Shown one piece after another: positions 1-9,400 of a stretch of 64,000 nucleotides of DNA. Each line of letters opens with the position of its first letter. The first letter of the stretch is position 1. The stretch comes from Isoetes taiwanensis (lineage: Eukaryota > Streptophyta > Lycopodiopsida > Isoetales > Isoetaceae), in assembly GCA_021234155.1 (NCBI GenBank), contig JAJEKV010000051.1, positions 5,584,698 to 5,648,697 on the forward strand. The letters are read 5' to 3'. The position numbers were made by a program, and so were the translations under genes. Below the pieces are notes generated by a model. It made no database searches and was not told the origin of the DNA. It saw only the letters and a list, made by a program, of their open reading frames with translations.

Positions 1-662
1 ATCATATCTTCATATGACATGCCTAACATCCTGTCTTCGTGTGCAATGCGTCTTTCATCTAAATAATTTTCCCTTTGCATAAGTAGTGGATACGCATCCT
101 CAACAGTCCAGCCTCCATGCAGCATTTCCTTTTGGGTTAGCCCCCGTCCTGGGTATGGCCCTTCCTCAGGTGAGAAAAGTTCAAAGGGTTGTGGAGGAGT
201 TGGCACAAAATCTGGAGGCATAGGATAATCCGCAGGCAAGGAGTAATACCGACATATGGTACCATCAAGCAGGACAAGCTTGTTTAGCTCAAGCAAATCA
301 TCAATGCTTGGAAACTGTAGACCTTGATCCAATCCCTGATTAGCTGAATTATGAATAAACTCATTGTTATATGTAGCCCCTGAATCAACTCTTGTCCCAT
401 CAGGTATAACATCAGAATGATGTTCTACTTTTGAGGCGTTCTCAATACCAAGCCTGTCTTTATCCCATCTGCTTGACTTTTCCCATCTTGATGACCTAGA
501 ACGCCTGCCTTCAGTTTCATCCTTATCGTCATTTTGAGATAGATGATCTGCAGATGGATGATCTGCAGATAATTCTTTCTTCACAGGGACATCATCATGC
601 TTACCTTTCTTAACTGGCATCCTTGATTCATTCCTCCTTCTGATGCTACCAGATTTATCCAT
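1..662 (-). CDS. 5' end of an unrecognised Arg/Ser-rich plant protein (partial)
   Basis: The minus strand is open from an ATG at 660-662 to the window edge, 220 codons without a stop. The ATG is the first after an in-frame TAG at 687-689, so the start is well supported. The N-terminal 60 residues are highly charged (K/R/D/E). They are followed by a basic serine patch, RRSRSSRWEKSSRWDKDR, at about residues 60-77, typical of nuclear or RNA-associated proteins. An acidic linker leads to a more ordered part (residues 120-220) with FPSIDDLLELNKLVLLDGT, a proline-rich stretch and GPYPGRGLTQKEML. I do not recognise the family; a chromatin or RNA-processing factor is plausible but only inferred. A 24-base segment holding two ATCTGCAGAT repeats lies near residues 30-40. 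Introns within the window are possible but not required. Confidence 0.72.
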   Translation of the reverse strand, partial: MDKSGSIRRRNESRMPVKKGKHDDVPVKKELSADHPSADHLSQNDDKDETEGRRSRSSRWEKSSRWDKDRLGIENASKVEHHSDVIPDGTRVDSGATYNNEFIHNSANQGLDQGLQFPSIDDLLELNKLVLLDGTICRYYSLPADYPMPPDFVPTPPQPFELFSPEEGPYPGRGLTQKEMLHGGWTVEDAYPLLMQRENYLDERRIAHEDRMLGMSYEDM

Positions 663-1075
663 TTTGTTAGCTGCTAATTCCGCCTCCTAATCCTAGACCG
701 ACCCTAATTATTATGTCCAAAAAACAGCTGCACCAAACCTGTTATTAATAAGAAAAAACCCAGGTTTTCAGCAGAATCTGAAGGCCCATAATAGCAGTCT
801 ATCAAATCGAAATACAGTAATGTCCATCTCCTCATTATAGGTATTTCTCAAATAACCTTTTAAAATACCTAATCCAAAGCATAAAGGGATGCAGCGAGAG
901 GGGATAAAACTGTGGTCGCCGACGCCCAAAACACTGAAGACGAAAACCTAATCATCCACGACCAGCGTCAGATAGATAGATATCCGAGGACACGTGCACC
1001 GTACAATAAAATGCTTATTTTTTCAGCGCGATCTTGAATTATAGTCACAAAGAAGCTTAAATTGAACGTGAGTAA
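663..1075 (-). promoter_or_regulatory. 5' leader and upstream region of the left-edge gene
   Basis: This stretch lies upstream of the minus-strand start at 662 and holds no ORF of note. It contains a perfect G-box core CACGTG at 991-996 and a short GATA run near 972-981. The region ends where the outer transposon begins at 1076, so that element sits about 400 bp upstream of the start codon. Promoter assignment is inferred from position only. Confidence 0.4.
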
Positions 1076-2308
1076 GGGTACCTTTGCACTCGCCGTTAAG
1101 TTAAGATAAATCTTAATTTTTAGCACAAGTTTTATTCACACCACTAGTTAAGTTAGCATTAGGTTAAGAATTTTAGTTGTCACATAACTTTTTTTAATGA
1201 ATAGAATAGAATAGAATAGTTAACGGAAATGTTAACGGAAATTATGTTCGCACTACGTTCCCACTTTTAAAGTTAGGAGAAATTTATTTTTTAAGTAAAA
1301 GTTTCGTTCGCACTGCTAGTTAAGTTAGCATTTAAGAATTTCAGTTAAGTGGCAGTTAACTTTTTTAAATGAAAATGTTAACAAAAATTATGTTCGCACT
1401 ATGTTGGGTTAAGTTAGTAAAATTAACACAAAATTAACCCAATCCAAAAAATACACTAAAAGTTAAAGTGACCTTAAGTTTAAGGTCAGTTAAAGCCATT
1501 TTAATGATAGCTTAGGCCGAAATCACATTAGGGCTAAACCCAAAAAATAATATTCAACTTACGAATAAAATAATGCCAAGTGGATAGTTTAGGCGCCCAC
1601 CCTATTACATCATCGTGCCTAATTGCTGACTCATCGATTAGGCACCCTTCCCATTTTGGACGGGCGAATGTGCCTGTCCTAAGTTTTGGCAGTGGCCACA
1701 TCGACCAATTTATCCACGTACGCCTATCTTCTTGGCGCCAAAAACACAAAAGAATAGATAGCGCGCCAGTTTTATTCTCTGTCTGCCGGAATCGAACAAG
1801 CTCCTCCATCAATTTCTACTGCAATTTCGACAGGTATGACTTTTGGAACATCAATTGATGAAGTAGAAGATTTCAAATTTGCTAGTTTTTAATGCTTTAT
1901 TATGTTTTGTCTTTGCATCGTTCTTTCATTTTTTTTCCAAATCTACGCTCGAATTTGTCCATCTACTGTTCTTTCTCTGTGAAGGTCAAAAGTATGAGAT
2001 GCTAAAAGATTCAGATGAAGTTGCAGGTGACCTGGAAATTTTTCTCATTTTTCTCTTCTATAATAACTTTCGTTGCCTTAATCCATTTATTTATTTTATT
2101 ACAGTTAAGTTCTCAGTAAAATTGGAGGATTGCAGAGAGGTCTTCACGTTCCCTGAAAATATGAGAAGGCTGGTATGCGGGTTCAGTGTGCTGCCAATTT
2201 TGGCACTAAAAGCTGCTAACTCTTAAGCTTGCTTGGTTATAAAATTGTTCAAATGCATGTTGCTGTAGTAATAAGAACTTTATCCCATGTGACAGGATTT
2301 TTCTGCCC

Positions 2309-3060
2309 AACAATTGCAAAAGTAGTGAAGACCATGAAAAAAGGGGAGAAAACCGCATGTATTGTGAAGCTGAAATGTAAGAGGTCAATATTGTTGATGT
2401 CTGTATTTGGCAATTATATGATATTTAGGTTGCTTTTGCAGATGGGTTTGGAGAGCAAGGTCACAAGGCTGATGTTGTAAGTGCAGTTGTGCCTCTAAAT
2501 GCAACAAAGCTTATAATTCTTGAATTATTGTCTTCAAAAGTAGTTGAAGTTACAGATGACAGAAGGTTATTAAGAAAGTCTCAAAGCAACGAGAAGGATA
2601 TGAAAAGCCCAAGGATGGCGCTATCGTGACAAGTATGTAGTTTCAAAGAGCTCAAGTATTGTAAGGAACTAACCAGTTACGTCACTTGCTAGGCTGGAAA
2701 ATATGTGGAACATGCCCGTTCATTTCCATCTGATAAGAAGAAGCAAGCAAAAGTTTTGAAGGTGAGTTGCAAGTTGAATGATGCTACCTGTATGCCGAAG
2801 TTGAAAAATTATACAGATGTTGTCAAGCTATGCACAAAGGTACTTATAACTAGTCTTGAAGGTAACAATTTTAAACCTGGCATTGATGATACCCAAGCAC
2901 ACACGGCAACTGGAGATTTAGACTTAGCAGAATGGGATTTGAAAAAAGCACTTCAGGGATGCGAGGATAAAGTTGAAGAATTTAAAGCAGAAGCAAGCAA
3001 ATTACAATAAAAAGCAAGCAACATTTATAGCAATATGTTTGCAAATCTCAGGATTCCCAA
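2309..3060 (+). pseudogene. captured fragment of a plant FKBP-TPR peptidyl-prolyl isomerase (ROF1/FKBP62-like)
   Basis: The first exon piece reads KVVKTMKKGEKTACIVKLK and joins across a 65-bp intron (2377-2441, GT-AG) to GFGEQGHKADVVSAVV. The split codon restores a tyrosine, giving the YGFGEQG motif of plant multidomain FKBPs. Then follow VVEVTDD, a one-base frameshift, and VIKKVSKQREGYEKPKDGA, the start of the next FK506-binding domain. From 2705, KKKQAKVLKVSCKLNDATC and TGDLDLAEWDLKKAL match the TPR region, and YSNMFANLR near 3030 matches the usual C-terminal FYGNMF motif. Most of the third FKBP domain is missing, and frameshifts and a stop at 3008 make it non-functional. The retained intron shows DNA-level capture rather than retroposition. 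ROF-type FKBPs are HSP90-associated heat-stress proteins. Confidence 0.8.
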
Positions 3061-3668
3061 CACTAAGGTAATGTGCTCTCTGGATTTAGCATCTCTAGGG
3101 TATGTGCAATTTTAAAATCAGTGAACTTGGGGTCAATTTGAAGTCCTTCCCAAGTATAATTTGTTGTAATGGCCGTTCTCATGCATATATGAACTATATA
3201 CAGAAGTTGCTGAAGCAATCCATATCGCTGAAGACAAATATATCAGACATGTAAACATGATATCATTTTGGATGCTTGTGCCCAAAACTATACCTGCAAT
3301 TTGGCATCATGGATATTCAGGGACACTCTTGGACATTGCAAAATTAGTAAGTCATCTTATGGTGTAAGCATAATAGCAGGAGCAGCGTCCCTTGTGGCAA
3401 AGTTACAGAGGAACCATAGAAGTTCAAATAAGACATGGAGAACGACAGAAGCTTCTCTCATCAAGTCTCTTCAAGTCTCTTCAAGTCTCTTCAAGTCTGG
3501 ATCATTCATCTGTGCAATGTGATTAAATTTACAATTTGATTAATCTGTACAAAGCAATGTGTGTGTAATCTGATCGTTGAGTTATTAATATTTGTAAATT
3601 GTTATAAAATGCAGGTGAAGCCAGAACGCTAAGCACATTCTGGAATTACAAGTAAAAACATATTTACT
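3061..3668. other. non-coding interior of the inner element
   Basis: There is no recognisable gene here. Weak open stretches exist, but none resembles a known family. A triple repeat of TCTCTTCAAG lies near 3466-3498. The stretch may contain degenerate 3' parts of the captured FKBP locus, since it directly follows the TPR and YSNMF segment. Confidence 0.35.
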
Positions 3669-3670
3669 AC

Positions 3671-3760
3671 TAGAAAAGGGCCCGGCCTGATGGCCGGGCC
3701 CTTTTCTTTTGCTCCTTTCCTCGGCTCGGCCGGCCTTCGGCCGGCCTCGCCTCGATTTGG
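3671..3760. repeat. GC-rich hairpin module, copy 1
   Basis: CTAG is followed by a perfect 15-bp stem (3673-3687 and 3692-3706) around a four-base loop; one arm is GAAAAGGGCCCGGCC. A second GC palindrome of CGGCCGG units follows at about 3722-3747. The module recurs at 6422, 14721, 18594 and 21381 in otherwise unrelated repeats, always as ACTAGAAAAG, a GC-rich stem, CTTTTCTTTTGC or a close variant, and then CCTCGGC or CCTCGAC. Confidence 0.6.
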
Positions 3761-3789
3761 ACCGCATTAACACTTTTGACTGAGCCCCT

Positions 3790-4830
3790 TCCCTTTTTCT
3801 GCTCTCTCTCTCCCCTTCTCTCTCTATTATCTATTCTCTCTATTCTCTCTCTTCTCTCTCCTCTCTCTTCTCTCTATTCTCTCTCTCTCTATTCTTTCTT
3901 TTCTCTTTCCTCTCTCTCTTTTCTCTTCTCGCTCTCTCCGCTCTCTCTCCTCTATCTTCTCTCTCTCCAATCTTCCTTCTCTCTTTTCTATTTTCTCTCT
4001 CTTCTCTCTCTCCTCTCTCTCTTCGAACTCTCTTCTCTCTCTTCCCTCTCTCTCCCCTCTGTATTCATTCTCTCCTCTCTTCTCTCTCCTCCCTTTCTCC
4101 CCTCTCTCTTCTCTCTATTCTCTATCCTCCCTTTCTTCTCTCTTTTCTTTTGCCTCTCTCTTCTCTCTCCTCCCTCTGTCTCATCTCTCTTTTCTCTCTC
4201 TCCTTTCTCTGCTCCCTCTCTCCCCTTCTCTCTATTCTCTCTTCTCTCTCTTCTCTATCTCTCTCTCTCTCTCTCTGTCCCCTCTCTCTCTCCTCTCCTC
4301 TTCCTGCATCTCTCTATCATCTCTCTTCTCTCCGTCCCTCCCTCTCTCCCTCCCTCCCCTCTCTTCTTTCTCCCTCTCTTTCTTTCCTCTCTCTTCTCTC
4401 TCCTCCCTTTCCTCTCTCTTCTCTCTTTTCTCTCTCTTCTCTCTTCTCTCTCCTCCTCTCTCTCCTCTCTCTCTGCTCCTTCTCTCCCCTTCTCTCTCTA
4501 CTCTCTATTCTCTCTTCTCCCTCTTCTCTATCTCCTTCTCCTCTATCTCTTCTGTCCCTTTCTCTCCTCTCTCTATCCCTCCCCCCTCTCTCCCTCCTCT
4601 CTCTCTCTCCTCCTCTCTCTCTCCCCCTCCTTTCTCTCTCCCTCTCTCTCTGCCCCCCTGTGTCTTTCCTCCTTCCCTCACCTCTCTCTCCTATCTATCC
4701 TCTCTCTTCCCTCACCTCTCTCTCTTCTCTCTTGTCCCCTCTTTCTCTATCTTTCTCTCTTTTCTCTATTTCTCTCTCTTCTCTCTCCTCTCTCTTTCCT
4801 CTCCCCTTTCTCTCTCCTCTCTCTTTCTAA
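3790..4830. repeat. 1-kb TC-rich low-complexity tract
   Basis: The plus strand is almost pure pyrimidine, built of irregular CTCTCT, TTCTCTC and CTCCCTC units. Apparent long ORFs of Ser, Leu and Pro are artefacts of this composition. A segment at about 4686-4734 is repeated at about 5622-5670 at the end of a second tract, so the two tracts arose by segmental duplication. Long homopurine-homopyrimidine runs can adopt triplex (H-DNA) structure; that is general knowledge, not shown here. Confidence 0.9.
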
Positions 4831-5005
4831 AGTATTATCCATGAGGAGCCTACTTACACCTACTACCATGCAAGTCCATATACACACATGCTCTACTACC
4901 AACAGACCATTCTATTTTTGAGCATTTGCAAAGTTTTAAAAAACTTTCTATTTTTAGACTGAAACTTTCTATTTTTAGACTGAGGTGCTTACCCATGAGC
5001 ATCTG

Positions 5006-5023
5006 GAACATTCCAGAACATTC
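5006..5023. promoter_or_regulatory. perfect four-unit heat-shock element in satellite monomer
   Basis: GAACATTCCAGAACATTC fits nGAAnnTTCnnGAAnnTTCn exactly, the binding consensus of plant heat-shock factors. Function is inferred. Confidence 0.6.
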
Positions 5024-5114
5024 TATTTTGAGCATTTGCAAAGTTTCAAAAAACTTCTATTTTTAGACTGAAACTTTCTATTTTTAGACTGAGGTGCTTA
5101 CCCATGAGCATCTA

Positions 5115-5132
5115 GAACATTCCAGAACATTC
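5115..5132. promoter_or_regulatory. perfect four-unit heat-shock element in satellite monomer
   Basis: The same 18-bp match as at 5006-5023, one monomer later. Confidence 0.6.
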
Positions 5133-5411
5133 TATTTTGAGCATTTGCAAAGTTTCAAAAAACCTTCTATTTTTAGACTGAAACTTTCTATTTTTAGACT
5201 AAGGTGCTTACCCATGAGCATCTAGAACATTCCACAACATTCTATTTTGAGCATTTGCAAAGTTTCAAAAAAACTTCTATTTTTAGACTGAAACTTTCTT
5301 TCTAGGACATTCCAAAAGAGTCTAGAACATTCTAGAACATCCTAGAGTATCCTTGAATTAATTAGACTCCAGCCTTAACTAAGCATGGACTTCTTATTAT
5401 TTTAAGAAAAG

Positions 5412-5453
5412 ACTGGTTGGTCTAGTGGTAAGGGTGGGAGGTTTGGGGGGCAA
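5412..5453 (+). mobile_element. truncated tRNA-derived SINE head
   Basis: The first 42 bp of the SINE seen at 6204 and 8398, including the A-box-like GGTCTAGTGGTAAGGGTGG. It is cut off where the second TC tract begins. The upstream 100 bp (ATCCTAGAGTATCCTTGAATT onward) are shared with the other two copies, so the SINE was duplicated as part of a larger unit. Confidence 0.6.
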
Positions 5454-5670
5454 TTATCTTCTTTTTATCTTCTTTCTATTTTATCTCTCTCCTTTTTCTC
5501 TTCTCTCTCTCTTTCTTTCTCTCTCTCTCTTCTTTCCCCTCTCTCTCTCTCCTCTCTTTTCCCTCTCTCCTCTCTCTCTTCTCTCTCTTATCTCTTCTCC
5601 CTTTTCTCTTCTCTCTCTCTTCTCTCTCCTATCTATCCTCTCTCTTCCCTCACCTCTCTCTCTTCTCTCT
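5454..5670. repeat. second TC-rich tract
   Basis: A pyrimidine tract fused to the truncated SINE. Its last 49 bp repeat a segment of the first tract (about 4686-4734) before it abuts a satellite monomer at 5671. Confidence 0.85.
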
Positions 5671-5756
5671 GAGCATTTGCAAAGTTTCAAAAAACTTTCT
5701 ATTTTTAGACTGAAACTTTCTATTTTTAGACTGAGGTGCTTACCCATGAGCATCTG

Positions 5757-5774
5757 GAACATTCCAGAACATTC
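5757..5774. promoter_or_regulatory. perfect four-unit heat-shock element in satellite monomer
   Basis: An exact nGAAnnTTCnnGAAnnTTCn match within the conserved monomer end. Confidence 0.6.
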
Positions 5775-5866
5775 TATTTTGAGCATTTGCAAAGTTTCAA
5801 AAAACCTTCTATTTTTAGACTGAAACTTTCTATTTTTAGACTGAGGTGCTTACCCATGAGCATCTG

Positions 5867-5884
5867 GAACATTCCAGAACATTC
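5867..5884. promoter_or_regulatory. perfect four-unit heat-shock element in satellite monomer
   Basis: An exact match, 110 bp from the previous one. Confidence 0.6.
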
Positions 5885-6203
5885 TATTTTGAGCATTTGC
5901 AAAGTTTCAAAAAACCTTCTATTTTTAGACTGAAACTTTCTATTTTTAGACTGAGGTGCTTACCAATAAGCACCTAGAACATTCCACAACATTCTATTTT
6001 GAGTATTTGGAAAGCTTCAAAAAAACTTCTATTTTTAGATTGAAACTTTCTATTTTTAGACTGAGGTGCTTACTCATGAGCATTTGGAACATTCTAGGAC
6101 ATTCCAAAAGAGTCTAGAACATTCCAGAACATCCTAGAGTATCCTTGAATTAATTAAGCCCCAGCCTTAACTAAGTATGGAGTTCTTATTCTTTCAAGAA
6201 AAG

Positions 6204-6420
6204 ACTGGTTGGTGTAGTGGTAAGGGTGGGGGGTTTGGGGGGCAATGTCCAGGGTTCAAGTCCTTGGTAAACCAAAAAAATTTTGTCCACCAAACTTGGG
6301 AGCTTTTGAAAGGCCAAGGCCCACGGACGGCGAGATCAAGCCACGTGGCGCCTCCTCCACCGTCGGATGGGCCGGATTTACTCACTCACTCACGGACGCT
6401 ATTTCTTTATTATATAAAGA
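6204..6420 (+). mobile_element. tRNA-derived SINE, copy 1
   Basis: About 215 bp beginning ACTGGTTGGTGTAGTGGT (A-box region). A B box, GGTTCAAGTCC, lies at 6253-6263, one base off the GGTTCGANTCC consensus. The 3' half carries CACGTGGCGCCTCC and ends in TTATATAAAG. The copy at 8398-8622 is about 95% identical. Pol III promoter boxes with a non-tRNA body define a plant SINE. The 3' end abuts hairpin module copy 2. Confidence 0.75.
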
Positions 6421-6421
6421 C

Positions 6422-6545
6422 TAGAAAAGGGCACGGCCGGGCCCTTTTCTTTTGCTCCCTTCCTCGGCTCGGCCGGCCTCCGGCCGGCCTCGCCTCGGTT
6501 TGGGCCCACCCACGTGCCCTATCTCCCATGCCCTACTACCAATTC
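6422..6545. repeat. GC-rich hairpin module, copy 2, with GC-rich tail
   Basis: CTAGAAAAGGGCACGGCCGG and its inverted arm GGCCCTTTTC form a hairpin, followed by CGGCTCGGCCGGCC palindromes as in copy 1. The module directly follows the SINE tail. Confidence 0.55.
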
Positions 6546-6839
6546 TAAAGTATCACTTATGAGAAGAATACTACCAATTCCAAAGTATCACCTATGAGGA
6601 TCTTACTTACATCTACTGCACTCCATGGTATTTCACAGTCTTATTCACACATACTGCTCAACCCTCTATTGCCATTCATGAGTAACATACTCACACATGC
6701 CCATGAGGCCACATTTACTACCTCTACTACCAATTCTAAAGTATGTCAATTCTAAAGTATCACCCATGTGAAGCTTACACACACCCATCATACCCATCAC
6801 ACTTACTACCAATTCCAAAGCATTACCTCCAGAATATTC
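6546..6839. repeat. AT-rich spacer with CCAATTCTAAAGTATCACC repeats
   Basis: Several copies of a short motif, ATTCTAAAGTATCACCYATG, are dispersed here. The stretch from about 6735 is repeated from about 7328 as part of a roughly 595-bp higher-order unit. No gene was seen. Confidence 0.5.
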
Positions 6840-8397
6840 TATTTTGAGCATTTGCAAGGTTTCAAGAAACCTTCTACTTTTAGACTGAGGTACTTCTAGA
6901 GCATAGGTGGTTGCCCTATAGCATCTAAAACACTCTAGAACATTCTATCTTGAGTTTTTGTAAAGTTTTAGCAAACTTTTCTGTTTTTAGACTACCGTAC
7001 TTTCTATTTTTAGACTGAGATGCTTACCCTAGAGCATCTGAAACATTCTAGGACATTCTATTTGAGTTTTTACAAAGTTTAAGCAAACTTTCTATTTTTA
7101 GACTAAAACTTTCTATTTTTAGACTGAGGTGCTTACTTTTGAGCATCTGCAACATTCCAGAACATTCTATTTTGAGCATTTGCAAAGTTTCCAAAAACTT
7201 TCTATTTTTGGATTGAGGTGTTTACCCATGAGCATCTGCAACATTCCAGAACATTCTATTTTGAGCATTTGCAGTCTTAAAAATTTCTATTTTTAGACTG
7301 AAACTTTCTATTTTTAGACTGAGGTGTTTCTAAAGTATGTCAATTCTAAAGTATCACCCATGTGAAGCTTACACATACCCATCATACCCATCACACTTAC
7401 TATCAATTCTAAAGTATCACCTCCAGAATATTCTATTTTGAGCATTTGCAAGGTTTCAAGAAACTTTCTACTAGCATAGGTGGTTGCCCTATAGCATTTG
7501 GAACATTCTAGAACATTCTATTTTGAGTTTTTGCAAACTTTTAGCAAACTTTTTTGTTTTTAGACTACCGTACTTCCTATTTTTAGACTGAGATGCTTAC
7601 CCAAGAGCATCTGAAACATTCTAGGATTCTATTTGAGTTTTTACAAAGTTTAAGCAAACTTTCTATTTTTAGACTAAAACTTTCTATTTTTAGACTGAGG
7701 TGCTTACCTTTGAGCATCTGCAACATTCCAGAACATTCTATTTTGAGCATTTGCAAAGTTTCAAAAAACTTTCTATTTTTGGATTAAGGTGTTTACCCAT
7801 TTTCTATTTTTAGACTGAAACTTTCTATTTTTAGACTGAGGTGCTTACCCATGAGCACCTGGAACATTCCACAATATTCTATTTTGAGTATTTGCAAAGT
7901 TTCAAAAAACTTTCTATTTTTAGACTGAGGTGCTTACCCATGAGCACCTGCAACATTCCACAACATTCTATTTTGAGCATTTGCAAAGTTTCAAAAAAAT
8001 TTCTATTTTTGGACTGAAACTTTTTATTTTTAGACCGAGGTGCTTGCCCATGAGCACCTGGAACATTCCAGAACATTCTACTTTGAGCATTTGCAAAGTT
8101 TCAAAAAACTTTCTATTTTTAGACTGAAACTTTCTATTTTTAGACTGAGGTGCTTACCCATAAGCACCTGGAACATTCCACAACATTCTATTTTGAGCAT
8201 TTGCAAAGTTTCAAAAAAACTTCTATTTTTAGACTGAAACTTTCTATTTTTAGACTGAGGTGCTTACTCATGAGCATCTGGAACAGTCTAGGACATTCCA
8301 AAAGATTCTAGAACATTCTAGAACATCCTAGAGTGTCCCTGAATTAATTAGGTCCCAGCCTTAACTAAGTATGGACTTCTTATTCTTTCAAGAAAAG
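6840..8397. repeat. 110-bp satellite array, block 3, with higher-order structure
   Basis: More divergent monomers, with GCAACATTCCAGAACATTC variants in several, then well-conserved monomers from about 7750. Segment 6735-7325 is repeated at 7328-7800, giving a higher-order repeat of about 595 bp. The block closes with the same CCTAGAGTGTCCCTGAATTA tail that precedes every SINE copy. Confidence 0.8.
8061..8078. promoter_or_regulatory. perfect four-unit heat-shock element in satellite monomer
   Basis: An exact match in the third satellite block. Neighbouring monomers carry three-unit or one-mismatch versions. Confidence 0.6.
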
Positions 8398-8622
8398 ACT
8401 GGTTGGTCTAGTGGTAAGGGTGGGGGGTTTGGAGGGCAATGTCCAGGGTTCGAGTCCCTGGTAAACCAAAAAAATTTTGTCCACCAAACTTGGGAACTTT
8501 TGAGAGGCCAAGGCCCACGGACGGCCGAGATCGAGCCACGTGGCGCCTCCTCCACCGTCGGATGGGCCGGATTTACTCACTCACCGACTCACTCACGGAC
8601 GCTATTTCTTTATTATATAAAG
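8398..8622 (+). mobile_element. tRNA-derived SINE, copy 2
   Basis: The best preserved SINE copy. It has an A-box region GGTCTAGTGGTAAGGG (8405-8420) and a perfect B box GGTTCGAGTCC (8447-8457), followed by CTGGTAAACC as in a tRNA T-arm. The body is non-tRNA and the end is TTATATAAAG. The B box is intact, so Pol III transcription is possible. Upstream DNA is shared with the other copies, so target duplications cannot be read. Confidence 0.78.
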
Positions 8623-8640
8623 ACATGCGTGGATATACAA

Positions 8641-8786
8641 GAATACGGGTCAAATACCCTTCTAAGATACAAATATGTGATCATTCAGTTGCTACGTTGC
8701 AAAAGATAGCTGAGAATACGGGTCAAATACCCTTCTAAGATACAAATATGTGATCACTCAGTTGCTACGTTGCAAAAGATAGCTGA
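8641..8786. repeat. 73-bp tandem duplication
   Basis: Two nearly identical 73-bp units (8641-8713 and 8714-8786) start at GAATACGGGTCAAATACCC and differ by one base (ATCATTC and ATCACTC). Confidence 0.9.
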
Positions 8787-9400
8787 TGATCTGTTCAATT
8801 TCTTTTGAACCAAAACAATCGATTGTTACCTGGACTGCCCTTTATTTGAGTGTTCCTTGCATTCCAGATTCTTCATTCAACATGCTGTCGTCTCTAATGT
8901 TAAGCCCAAGGTAGACTACGTGATCTATAGCGCCCTCTCTCTGGTTTGCATTTCAATCTCGGTCAGCTATGTCCCTTTGCCTTTGTTTTGATTTTGCAGC
9001 TTTACGCCAGCTTTGTATTGACTTCACTATGTTGTCTTGGAAGAGAGAGGCCTTGTACGTGGATCCCATCTGCACTAATCTTTGTTATTTATGAAGGAAC
9101 TTTCAGGCTGTGAAGAAGTATATTCTACCTGGCCAACAAGTGCATAGAGGGGTAGAGTGCTATAGCTGCAGAAAATTTGGACAATAAATCTGCAACATGA
9201 GAGAATGCTTGTTTCAAACATGAGAGATGCTTGCCCTTGAGATGGCAGTCAAACGCAAACGGTAAGCGCCATTTCCACCTGGCTATGACATGTCACTTAT
9301 TTAATTGGGGCGGAACATATAGTGTGATACGGGAAGACCACCTAAAGCTGTTTTTATTGGAATAACGGGTGCCTAAATGTGACACATTTTTTTTTTTTTT
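8787..9400. other. unassigned interior of the inner element
   Basis: No ORF resembles a known family. The stretch ends in a T run (about 9389-9402) just inside the right TIR. It may be captured genic DNA, but I cannot name a source. Confidence 0.3.

Larger units (their letters stand above)
4905..5400. repeat. 110-bp satellite array, block 1
   Basis: Monomers of about 110 bp start at the motif GAGCATTTGCAAAGTTTC. They contain two copies of CTTTCTATTTTTAGACTGA, then GGTGCTTACCCATGAGCA, and end in GGAACATTCCAGAACATTCT. Repeats begin near 4920, 5031, 5140 and 5249. The block ends with a divergent run of GAACATTCTAGAACAT. The ORFs spanning the array are composition artefacts. Confidence 0.85.
5671..6203. 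repeat. 110-bp satellite array, block 2
   Basis: Monomers begin near 5671, 5778, 5888 and 6000 and are nearly identical to block 1. Two of them carry perfect heat-shock elements; the one near 5967 has a GAA-to-CAA change in the third unit. The block ends in the same tail (GAACATCCTAGAGTATCC) that precedes each SINE copy. Confidence 0.85.

Noticed and set aside
2309-3060. A working FKBP gene
   Set aside because: Frameshift, missing third FKBP domain and in-frame stop.
3671-3760. Firm Helitron 3' end
   Set aside because: The hairpin runs directly into CTAG instead of lying about ten bases before it, and no matching 5' end was found.
3776-4921. A 381-codon plus-strand ORF and an overlapping 226-codon ORF
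   Set aside because: Almost only Ser, Leu, Pro and Phe from a TC-repeat tract; open in several frames by composition, with no domain.
4905-8340. CRISPR-like array of regular repeats
   Set aside because: Monomers are contiguous with no unique spacers, in an obvious plant nuclear context; this is a satellite.
8398-8480. A functional tRNA gene
   Set aside because: A and B boxes are present but the acceptor and anticodon arms do not fold, and a 150-bp non-tRNA body follows; it is a SINE.
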